A stretch of DNA of 32,113 nucleotides from Paludibacteraceae bacterium (lineage in GTDB: Bacteria; Bacteroidota; Bacteroidia; Bacteroidales; Paludibacteraceae). A program made the position numbers and the translations under genes. The DNA lies in contig JAFGVV010000044.1 in NCBI GenBank assembly GCA_016937795.1, positions 1-32,113 of the forward strand. The letters run 5' to 3'. The notes under the pieces are model-generated. The model did not search any database and was not told where the DNA came from. It saw only the letters and a list, made by a program, of their open reading frames with translations. Numbering within the stretch: position 1 is the stretch's first letter; every line of letters starts with the position of its first letter. Shown piece after piece: positions 24,549-31,731 of the stretch.

Positions 24549-27500
24549 TTATAATCCTATTTTTATTCCAGCTGTAATGGTACGTGCCTGCGGATAGTTT
24601 CCGTGGTCAACTCCCATATAGAGGTTATTTGTTTCCGAACCCACATTTCGTCCTACTTCGGGATCAAAACCGTTATACTTCGTAAATGTAAGCAGGTTAT
24701 ATGCTCCCACATATACGGTAAGCTGATCCAATTTCAAGGCTTTACACACATTCTGCGATACATTGTAGTTTAATTGTATGTTCTTCAGACGTAAATACGA
24801 TCCATCTTTTATGTAAAAATCAGAAGCTCTGAAATTGCGAGGACGATCTGCGGCATCCAAATCGGGAACTGTTCCGTTCAGATTTTCAGGGAAGAAAGCA
24901 CGGTTGGCTACATAAGAACCTGCCCAATGATGATTGCGAATATCGGCATATACGTTTCCGGTTCCGTGGGCGGAGTTCAGATAGTACTCCATTACGTTGA
25001 AAATCTTATTGCCTGTTTGTCCCTGAAAAAACAGGTTCAAATCAAAATTGGCATACGATATTGACACCGGAATACCAAACACAAAATCGGGGTGAGGTGA
25101 ACCCAGATAAGTTCTGTCGGCAGCCGTAATACGACCATCCTCATTCAAATCCTTAAAGCGGAAGTCACCCGGGAAAGTCAGTCCATCATTTTGTGCACTT
25201 TGTTGAATTTCTTCAGTTGTATTGAAAATTCCATCGGTTACATATCCATAGAAACATCCAATAGAACGACCTACTTCCGTTTTGGTGACATAATCCAGAA
25301 TACTGTTTTCTTCGAGGTAAGCTCCCCAAACAGGCTCATTACCTGAACCTAAACTAAGAACCGTATTTTTGATGTACGACACATTGAATCCCAACTCAAA
25401 TTTCATTTTATTGATTTTCTCCTTGTAGTTCAACTGCACTTCTATCCCTGAGTTTCGAACCGAACCGGCATTAATCATAGGCGCATCCACCAAACCTGCC
25501 GAAGGAACTACCGGTACACGTAATAACATGTCCGATGTAACTTTGTCGAAATACTCAATACTTGTCGACAACCGGTTGTTGAAAAAGTTCAAATCCAAAC
25601 CTATGTTGGTCGATTCGGTTTTTTCCCAGCGGATATTCGGATTTCCGAGTGTTGTAGATGTTTTTCCGGGATACAGTACGTGGTTTCCTGCACCATACGA
25701 ATAGTTGTACATATTGTTGAGCAGTGTGTATTGAGCATATTCACCAATCCTGTTATTTCCTAACTGTCCCCAACCAATGCGCAGTTTACCCAGACTCAGC
25801 CAGTCGGCTTCCTGCATAAACGATTCGCCTGAGAATTTCCAACCTACCGATACCGAAGGAAAATAGCCCCAACGGTTTGCCGAAGAGAATTTTGATGATG
25901 CATCGGCTCTGAAATTTGCCTGAATCAGATATTTGTCGGCGTAACTATAGTTCAGCCTGCTCAGTAATCCAAGTGCCGACCAGCGATATTCTAACTCGCG
26001 AGCCACATCGCCCGTATAACCGGCCGACAGATACCAAAGATTATCGGTATTGGCAGAGGTTCCTTTGCGGGTCATATCCTGAACATTAAATTTATATGCC
26101 TCCACTGTTTGACCGGCTACTGCACTTATGCTGTGTAATTTATTGCTCCAGTTAAAGGAAACGATATTATTTACCTCCCATTTGTTTGTTGAAGTCTGAT
26201 CCAACTCAATAGTGGTAAGATCGGTAGGCATCACAAAGTTTTCTTCCAGTTTTCCCACTTCGAGAAACCTTTTGCGCGAATAAAAATTGGCGTATTCCGA
26301 TACTTTAAACTGATACGTTAAGTATTTGTTTATTTTTGCCGTAAGTTCCGTATTTAAATCGATACGGTTGTTCCCTGCATTGTTGTGGTTGCGGGCAATT
26401 TGTGCTATAGGGTGATCTTCGGAATAATACCCGGCCGTATTATAGGTAAACACCATCGGACTCTGATGCAACGACCGTTTCAGTACTCCATTCTGCCCTT
26501 CGGGTACGATATTTCGATCGTCGTTGGTATACAAAATGTTGGTTTGCATGGTCAACCATTTCGACAAGGTATTGGACAAATTTACCCTGCTTGAAAAACG
26601 CTGATAATCCGAAGTTTGCACAATTCCCTTTTCCTTATAAAGGTTTCCGCTTATCATGTATTTGTGCAACTCTGTTCCTCCCGAAAGAGAAATGTTGTAT
26701 TGCTGTTTTACTCCGGTTTGGGTTATGGCATCCCACCAGTTAGCGGGTGTATTTCTTTTTAAGGAGTCGATACGCTGGAACTTTCCGGCATCGTATTCTA
26801 ATTCACCGGTTGTTGAATTTTTAGAATAATACAGTTTCCCATTGGCCGAATAGGCATTACGGCCTTCCACATAATCGCGCATCAGTGCAAAATCATCCAC
26901 GCCCATTACTTTCACTTTTTTCCAGGGGTTAGAGAAACCTACATAAGAATCGAAGTTAACTTTCAGTTTTCCGGCAGCTCCTCTTTTGGTGCTTATCAAT
27001 ACCACCCCGTTTGCACCCCTCGATCCATAAATTGACCCGGATGCAGCATCTTTCAATATCTCGATATTAGCAATATCGTTGGGGTTGATATGCTCAATAT
27101 CATCGACAATAAATCCATCTACCACATACAAGGGCTCCGAATCGTTGATAGTACCCGTTCCGCGGATTTTTATGGTAGTTTTGGCGCCCGGTGCTCCGGT
27201 ATTTTGTACAATTTGTACTCCGGCAGCCTTCCCCTGCAATGCCTGAACCGACGACGAAACAGGCAAACTGCTGATGTCTTCACCTGTAATGGACGAAATA
27301 GAACCGGTTATGTCACTTTTTTTCTGAACACCATAACCTATCACCACCACTTCATCAAGCTCTTTTGTTCTCTCCACTAGCTTAATCTGGAGCTTACGGT
27401 TTGAACCCGGATTTATTTCCTGAGACTCATAGCCCATAAAACTAACCACCAGAACTGATTGTGGACGAATTCTGATTGAAAACTCTCCATCGATATTTGT

Positions 27501-27662
27501 TGTTACTCCATTATCGGTTCCTTTTTCAAGAATAGCCGCGCCAATAAGTGTTTCTCCTGTTCTGCTATCCACAATCACCCCGGTAATTATTATGGGTGCC
27601 TGTGCTATCAGATTGAAATAGAAGAAAAATGAAAATATGGTCGAAATTATTATTTTTTTCAT
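24549..27662 (-). CDS. SusC/RagA-family TonB-linked outer-membrane transporter
   Basis: A 1037-residue beta-barrel starting at the ATG at 27662 (an in-frame TTG 30 bases upstream is unlikely). Order: signal peptide (to about IAQ), a carboxypeptidase-D regulatory-like domain (ITGVIVDSRTGETLIGAAI), a TonB-box region (LDEVVVIGYGVQKKSDITGSI), the plug domain (IKIRGTGTINDSEPLYVVDG, then IYGSRGANGVVLISTKRG) and a long barrel ending in ITAGIKIGL with the terminal aromatic-poor strand common in SusC. It imports oligosaccharides with SusD using TonB energy. Length is normal and no frameshift is seen. A hairpin lies in its short leader. Confidence 0.97.
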   Translation of the reverse strand: MKKIIISTIFSFFFYFNLIAQAPIIITGVIVDSRTGETLIGAAILEKGTDNGVTTNIDGEFSIRIRPQSVLVVSFMGYESQEINPGSNRKLQIKLVERTKELDEVVVIGYGVQKKSDITGSISSITGEDISSLPVSSSVQALQGKAAGVQIVQNTGAPGAKTTIKIRGTGTINDSEPLYVVDGFIVDDIEHINPNDIANIEILKDAASGSIYGSRGANGVVLISTKRGAAGKLKVNFDSYVGFSNPWKKVKVMGVDDFALMRDYVEGRNAYSANGKLYYSKNSTTGELEYDAGKFQRIDSLKRNTPANWWDAITQTGVKQQYNISLSGGTELHKYMISGNLYKEKGIVQTSDYQRFSSRVNLSNTLSKWLTMQTNILYTNDDRNIVPEGQNGVLKRSLHQSPMVFTYNTAGYYSEDHPIAQIARNHNNAGNNRIDLNTELTAKINKYLTYQFKVSEYANFYSRKRFLEVGKLEENFVMPTDLTTIELDQTSTNKWEVNNIVSFNWSNKLHSISAVAGQTVEAYKFNVQDMTRKGTSANTDNLWYLSAGYTGDVARELEYRWSALGLLSRLNYSYADKYLIQANFRADASSKFSSANRWGYFPSVSVGWKFSGESFMQEADWLSLGKLRIGWGQLGNNRIGEYAQYTLLNNMYNYSYGAGNHVLYPGKTSTTLGNPNIRWEKTESTNIGLDLNFFNNRLSTSIEYFDKVTSDMLLRVPVVPSAGLVDAPMINAGSVRNSGIEVQLNYKEKINKMKFELGFNVSYIKNTVLSLGSGNEPVWGAYLEENSILDYVTKTEVGRSIGCFYGYVTDGIFNTTEEIQQSAQNDGLTFPGDFRFKDLNEDGRITAADRTYLGSPHPDFVFGIPVSISYANFDLNLFFQGQTGNKIFNVMEYYLNSAHGTGNVYADIRNHHWAGSYVANRAFFPENLNGTVPDLDAADRPRNFRASDFYIKDGSYLRLKNIQLNYNVSQNVCKALKLDQLTVYVGAYNLLTFTKYNGFDPEVGRNVGSETNNLYMGVDHGNYPQARTITAGIKIGL

Positions 27663-27677
27663 GTAAATGAGATTGTT

Positions 27678-27714
27678 TGATTGAGCAGACAATCAAACGT
27701 TGCCTGCTCAATCA
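27678..27714 (-). other. Stem-loop in the leader of susC
   Basis: An 11-bp perfect stem, TGATTGAGCAG (27678-27688) with CTGCTCAATCA (27704-27714), and a 15-base loop fill most of the 58-base gap between the ELWxxDGT gene stop and the susC ATG. No T run follows on the minus strand. It could be a processing or partial-termination point between the two genes, or control SusC translation. Confidence 0.6.
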
Positions 27715-27720
27715 GTGAAA

Positions 27721-29577
27721 TTATTTTACAATTAAAAGGTTTCTGTAAACTGATTTTCCGGAGTTTGCATATACTGTATACACACCTTTTTGCAAGCGCG
27801 AAATATCAACTTTATTTGTCATTGGCGAAGCAATCCGAAGAATTTCTTTTCCGGTTATATCAATAATCCGAATGTTTTCCACATTTTCAGGAGCATCAAA
27901 ACTGAAATAGTTGCTGGCCGGATTTGGATACAGCTTCATGTCTTTAGCAGCACTGTGTGGAAGTTGAATACTGGTTTGTTCATCGCGGGTACGATATTCA
28001 GGTTCCATGCTCTCAACATCTTTTACCGGATCGAAACCTGGTTTGCGGTAGTTGTAACGGAACAATGAAGGAACGGCTTTACTGGTAAATACCACATCGC
28101 CTGCCATGTTTCTTAGTGAGTGAACAAAGTCCTGTCCTTCAACTAAGTCCATTACTTTCACAGGAAATTCATCTTTACTGTCGATGCGGAACAATTCCCA
28201 TGATTGCGAACCTGCCGGAACAGCATTTTGGGCACGGAAATACATACTACCTGAAATTACTGTGCCTTCCCATGCGGCATTATGTCCTACTCCGGGATTT
28301 AAATCCGATTGCATTTTGGTACCTTCAGCAGTTCCATCGGTATAGAACAGTTCGAGTCCGTAGTTTACCGGATCAGTTGAGGTTGCATCCCCACCGGTTT
28401 GACCCTTCATAAACAATACACCATCAAATTCGCAAAACAAATCGGGGAATCCATTGTTGGTACCAGCAGTAGTCGGGTTTTTGTTTATATCGAATACAGT
28501 TTGTGTCCCTGCTTCGGTTAAGTCGCTAACACAAAGTTCTTCGCCCACGGTTTCGTCGTGACCTCTGAAGTATACTTTTCCATTGTATACACGAGCTGTA
28601 AATACACCACTGCCGTTAGGTAGATTACTTGCATTTACTCCCGGCCACATATCTTTAATCATATAAGTACCTTCGGGAGTTCCATCACTAACCCAAGGCT
28701 CAGTACCGTGATCAATTGAATATGCTTGAAAGAAAACCTTTTCGTTGTAGAAATTCGTCAACCAGTCAATTTGTGAACCGGCAGTTGCACCTGTAAGTTC
28801 ATTTACAACACTGGTATTGATATCCATAAGCATAAAAGTACCAGCTTCTGTTCCATCGGTTACCCAAAGTTCCTGACCAAATTCCTGATCTTTAGTATCC
28901 GCTTTAAAGAATACTTTACGTCCTACACGGGCAAAGTGAAGTGCATTGTCGCTTGCAGCATGGCTTCCCGGATGTAGCACTTCGCAATCTTTCAGCAATT
29001 GCGTACCGGCTTCCGTTCCATCCGAAATCCATAACCAGCGTTGTACATTTTCGTTATACGTTTCGCTTTCGAAGTCCTTTGCCGCGAAAATAAACTGATT
29101 TTCATTAATTTGGGTAAATCCGGATGGATTTGACGACCCAAAAATATGAATATCCATTACCATGTACGTTCCGGCTTCCGTTCCGTCCGATATCCAGAGT
29201 TCTGTTCCGGTATCTACATCCGACTGAGCCTGAAACACCACTTTGTTATTAAAGCGTTGCATCCATGCCACCCCCGAACTTGTTTCACCCGGAAAAATGT
29301 CTTTCACCATTTTCGTTCCGGCTACAGTTCCATCCGACACCCAAAGTTCTTCACCATGTGCATTTTCGCTGGCGGTAAAAAAAACTTTGTAACCATTGGT
29401 TTTATCGCCGGCTACTACCATGTTTTTTGCTTTATCTACCGAACGGCTATCTTCTACCGTTACTGTAACGCCTGCTGGTGTCAATATTTCCATACCCTGA
29501 GGCAACACCATATCGCTTACCTTTGCAAATACAGACATGGCCAATAATGACATGCTTAGTAAGATTGATTTTTTCAT
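27721..29577 (-). CDS. ELWxxDGT-repeat surface protein with T9SS sorting domain
   Basis: A 618-residue protein with a signal peptide (MKKSILLSMSLLAMSVFA). It holds about seven clear repeats of the form ELWVSDGTxAGTxxVxDI (first ELWVSDGTVAGTKMVKDI, then ELWISDGTEAGTYMV, LWISDGTEAGTQLL, ELWVTDGTEAGTFML, PWVSDGTPEGTYMI and two looser copies), which should fold as a beta-propeller. The last 72 residues are a T9SS type A sorting domain (LYPNPASNYFSF, DITGKEILRI, LQKGVYTVYANSGKS). It is therefore exported to the surface. No catalytic residue is recognisable; a role in glycan binding or adhesion is a guess from its place directly upstream of susC. Confidence 0.88.
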   Translation of the reverse strand: MKKSILLSMSLLAMSVFAKVSDMVLPQGMEILTPAGVTVTVEDSRSVDKAKNMVVAGDKTNGYKVFFTASENAHGEELWVSDGTVAGTKMVKDIFPGETSSGVAWMQRFNNKVVFQAQSDVDTGTELWISDGTEAGTYMVMDIHIFGSSNPSGFTQINENQFIFAAKDFESETYNENVQRWLWISDGTEAGTQLLKDCEVLHPGSHAASDNALHFARVGRKVFFKADTKDQEFGQELWVTDGTEAGTFMLMDINTSVVNELTGATAGSQIDWLTNFYNEKVFFQAYSIDHGTEPWVSDGTPEGTYMIKDMWPGVNASNLPNGSGVFTARVYNGKVYFRGHDETVGEELCVSDLTEAGTQTVFDINKNPTTAGTNNGFPDLFCEFDGVLFMKGQTGGDATSTDPVNYGLELFYTDGTAEGTKMQSDLNPGVGHNAAWEGTVISGSMYFRAQNAVPAGSQSWELFRIDSKDEFPVKVMDLVEGQDFVHSLRNMAGDVVFTSKAVPSLFRYNYRKPGFDPVKDVESMEPEYRTRDEQTSIQLPHSAAKDMKLYPNPASNYFSFDAPENVENIRIIDITGKEILRIASPMTNKVDISRLQKGVYTVYANSGKSVYRNLLIVK

Positions 29578-29627
29578 TTTTTATAACTTTTAAAGAAATT
29601 AATAATTTGAATTATGTTTTTATCGAA

Positions 29628-30071
29628 TTAAATTATTGGAAATAGTGTTTTTGCTCCCATTCTAACGGCTGATCCACCCGTTTCGGCTGTAACATCCATT
29701 TTAGCATTTTTAAAAGCAACTTTTTGTAGTGTAAGTGTTTTCTGCGATCCCTGCATTTCGGTTTGTCCGTCAATTAGCGCTACAGCATTGTTACCATCAA
29801 AAATGGTAGTAGCTGCATCATCGCCCACAATGGTTTGGTTGTATGGTTTGATAATGGCAGTTGAACCAAAAACGTAAGTTCCGGATGCAACATAAATAAC
29901 GGCTCCATCTTCGGAAACCATCGAAACGGCTTTGGCTAATGTTGCGTAAGGAGAACCGGATGTACCGGTGTTTTCATCGCTCCCGGTTGGAGACACATAA
30001 ATTTCCTGTGCTGCAAAGGCAGACAATACAACGGCACAGAACAATCCCAGAAGAGTAGTCTTTTTTTTCAT
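29628..30071 (-). CDS. Truncated right-handed beta-helix (DUF1565-like) secreted protein
   Basis: A 147-residue protein with a signal peptide (MKKKTTLLGLFCAVVLSAFA) and the opening of a parallel beta-helix: IYVSPTGSDENTGTSGSPYATL, AVIYVASGTYVFGS, TIVGDDAATTIFDGN, LTLQKVAFKNAKM. Proteins of this kind normally run several hundred residues; this one stops at KTLFPII after about three coils, so it is probably the 5' remnant of a larger gene (pectate-lyase-like or glycan-binding fold) cut by a deletion. The frame remains open and has a promoter, so a short product may still be made. It is the first gene of the long minus-strand unit, 50 bases ahead of the ELWxxDGT gene. Confidence 0.7.
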   Translation of the reverse strand: MKKKTTLLGLFCAVVLSAFAAQEIYVSPTGSDENTGTSGSPYATLAKAVSMVSEDGAVIYVASGTYVFGSTAIIKPYNQTIVGDDAATTIFDGNNAVALIDGQTEMQGSQKTLTLQKVAFKNAKMDVTAETGGSAVRMGAKTLFPII

Positions 30072-30124
30072 GTACTTTAGAATTTAAAATTAATATTGAT
30101 TTTTGCCGGTAATAATCGACGATG

Positions 30125-30132
30125 CAAATGTA
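30125..30132 (-). promoter_or_regulatory. Candidate -7 box of the main PUL promoter
   Basis: The minus strand reads TACATTTG, a perfect TAnnTTTG, 54 bases before the beta-helix ATG. The operator-like repeats lie immediately upstream, covering the -33 region, as expected for an activated promoter. Confidence 0.55.
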
Positions 30133-30151
30133 TGAGCATAAACAATGGTTC

Positions 30152-30180
30152 ATAAGGAAAAAAATACGCATTATAAGGAA
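30152..30180 (-). promoter_or_regulatory. Candidate hybrid-regulator operator (TTCCTTAT direct repeat)
   Basis: The 8-mer ATAAGGAA occurs at 30152-30159 and 30173-30180 (TTCCTTAT twice on the minus strand), spaced exactly 21 bp, two helical turns. Its proximal AGGA begins 23 bases from the -7 box, as at the sulfatase promoter. Direct repeats at this spacing are typical AraC-family sites. Binding by the HTCS encoded in this locus is inferred. Confidence 0.5.
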
Positions 30181-30350
30181 TTATGTTCCTCGTCTGTAAA
30201 ATATTTGTTTTGAGGGCTTTTAACGGGGTACTATTACACACCGGCATCAAAACAAGATGTCAATACCATGTTGGAACATAAAAAAAAGGAGGGTTTGCAA
30301 ACCGAAAGGCCTGTATATACTCAAACCGAAATACAAAACCCAGAAAATAG

Positions 30351-30365
30351 TTCCTGAATCAGGAA
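30351..30365. repeat. Short palindrome TTCCTGA-A-TCAGGAA
   Basis: Two 7-bp arms around a single central base, between the divergent promoters. Its TTCCT arms resemble the operator half-site in inverted orientation, so it may be a further regulator site. Confidence 0.4.
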
Positions 30366-30423
30366 AGAACAACTGTCTTATAATACCGAACAATATTACT
30401 ATAGTTATTTCAGGGTAAAACAT

Positions 30424-30431
30424 TATTTTTG
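30424..30431 (+). promoter_or_regulatory. Candidate -7 box for the divergent GH43 gene
   Basis: TATTTTTG matches TAnnTTTG. The sequence CTTATAAT at 30377-30384, also part of the distal half-site at the beta-helix promoter, lies 47 bases upstream. It is 218 bases before the ATG, so the leader would be long; a nearer promoter may exist. Confidence 0.3.
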
Positions 30432-30648
30432 TACATGCTTATCTCAATCAAATTGATTATGTGCTGAACAATAAATTTTAGAAAAAATAATTGTCACTAA
30501 AGTCAACAGTATAATTACGGCTATTAGGAAAGCTAAAGTTTTTTAGATCAAGGCCAACCTAACTGAAGATCAAATCTTAAAAAATATAATATTTTAAGTC
30601 ACAACAACCATTAATCCTTTTATCATAATCATTTAATTCATTTCAATC

Positions 30649-31641
30649 ATGAACAGATTCCTTTTTTTATTCATGCTGATAGCCGGCATTTTTTCCTGCT
30701 CGTTTCTGAACGCTCAAAATGCAAAAAAACAATCGGATGAAATATTTTTCGCCGACCCCACGATATTCCACGAAAAAGGAAAGTTTTATCTAACGGGAAC
30801 CAGAGGTAGAGCTCCTCTGGGATTTTCGGTATTGGAATCGACAAATCTGACCGACTGGAAAACACCTACGAATAGCAGTAGCGCAAACAAAATGCTGCTT
30901 GCTCCGGGCAATAAGGTTTTTGGTGACAAAGGCTTTTGGGCACCGCAAATTCTGAAAGAAAAAAAATTATATTACCTCACTTACACTGCCAATGAGCAAG
31001 TAGCCATAGCCAATTCTTCCTCACTTACGGGCGAGTATTTTCAGGAAACTCCCAAACCCGTTGATGCAAGCGAAAAAAATATTGACTCCTACATTTTCAA
31101 AGATAATGATGGGAAATACTACCTTTACCACGTTCGTTTCAACCGAGGTAATTTTATATGGGTTGCCGAGTTCGATTTTAAAGCCGGTAAAATAAAACCT
31201 GAAACGCTGAAACAATGTTTTAAAAACACTCAGGCATGGGAAACTACTCCCAATTACAAATCGGATCCCATTATGGAAGGACCAACCGTAATTAAGATAA
31301 AAGGGGTTTATTACCTGTTCTATTCGGCCAATCATTTTAGAAACATTGATTACGCCGTGGGATATGCCACTGCAACATCGCCTTATGGTCCCTGGACAAA
31401 ACATGCCGGAAACCCAATTATTCACCGTTCAAACGTGGGTGAGAATGGAGCCGGACACGGCGATTTGTTTTTCGACAAAAAGAAAAATCCGTATTACGTG
31501 TATCATGTGCATTACTCCAACTCGGAAGTTTCTCCCAGAAGAACCCGCATAGTGCCACTTGTGTTTAATTTCAACAAACAAACCGGAATTTATGATATTA
31601 GCGTGAAACCAAACGAGATTATCATCCCTCTTATGAAGTAA
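30649..31641 (+). CDS. GH43 family glycoside hydrolase (arabinanase/arabinofuranosidase type)
   Basis: A 330-residue secreted enzyme with a signal peptide (MNRFLFLFMLIAGIFSCSFL, cleavage probably near LNAQ). It shows the classic GH43 triad: base Asp36 in FFADPTIF, Asp146 in NIDSYIFKDNDGKYYLY and acid Glu210 in IMEGPTVIKIKGVYYLFYS. GFWAPQI, SPYGPWTKHAGNPI and GAGHGDLFFD are also typical propeller motifs. It is a single-domain protein of normal length. It is the only PUL gene on the plus strand, divergent from the main unit and convergent with hsp20. Arabinose or xylose specificity is not decidable by eye; the locus points to arabinose. Confidence 0.92.
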   Translation: MNRFLFLFMLIAGIFSCSFLNAQNAKKQSDEIFFADPTIFHEKGKFYLTGTRGRAPLGFSVLESTNLTDWKTPTNSSSANKMLLAPGNKVFGDKGFWAPQILKEKKLYYLTYTANEQVAIANSSSLTGEYFQETPKPVDASEKNIDSYIFKDNDGKYYLYHVRFNRGNFIWVAEFDFKAGKIKPETLKQCFKNTQAWETTPNYKSDPIMEGPTVIKIKGVYYLFYSANHFRNIDYAVGYATATSPYGPWTKHAGNPIIHRSNVGENGAGHGDLFFDKKKNPYYVYHVHYSNSEVSPRRTRIVPLVFNFNKQTGIYDISVKPNEIIIPLMK

Positions 31642-31667
31642 GCTTTTAACCCGTATAAATTCACAAT

Positions 31668-31711
31668 AAAAAAGTCGGAATTCAGTTTAAAAACTGAATT
31701 CCGACTTTTTT
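31668..31711. terminator. Perfect 21-bp bidirectional terminator between GH43 and hsp20
   Basis: Positions 31668-31688 pair without mismatch with 31691-31711 around a two-base centre. The arms begin with six A and end with six T, with GTCGGAATTCAG as the core, so it works as an intrinsic terminator in both directions for the convergent GH43 and hsp20 genes. Confidence 0.9.
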
Positions 31712-31731
31712 ATTGACTCAACTCTGCGCAT

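Larger units (their letters stand above)
30072..30648. promoter_or_regulatory. Divergent regulatory region of the PUL (577 bases, no gene)
   Basis: A/T-rich gap between the minus-strand beta-helix gene and the plus-strand GH43. It contains a -7 box for each direction (30125-30132 minus; 30424-30431 plus), repeated half-sites (30152-30180), a 12-bp palindrome GGTTTGCAAACC (30292-30303) and a 15-base palindrome TTCCTGAATCAGGAA (30351-30365). I see no credible reading frame or RNA gene. Confidence 0.7.

Noticed and set aside
27721..29577. ELWxxDGT repeats as a DNA repeat array or CRISPR
   Set aside because: The repetition is at protein level within one frame, with diverged DNA and no spacer structure.
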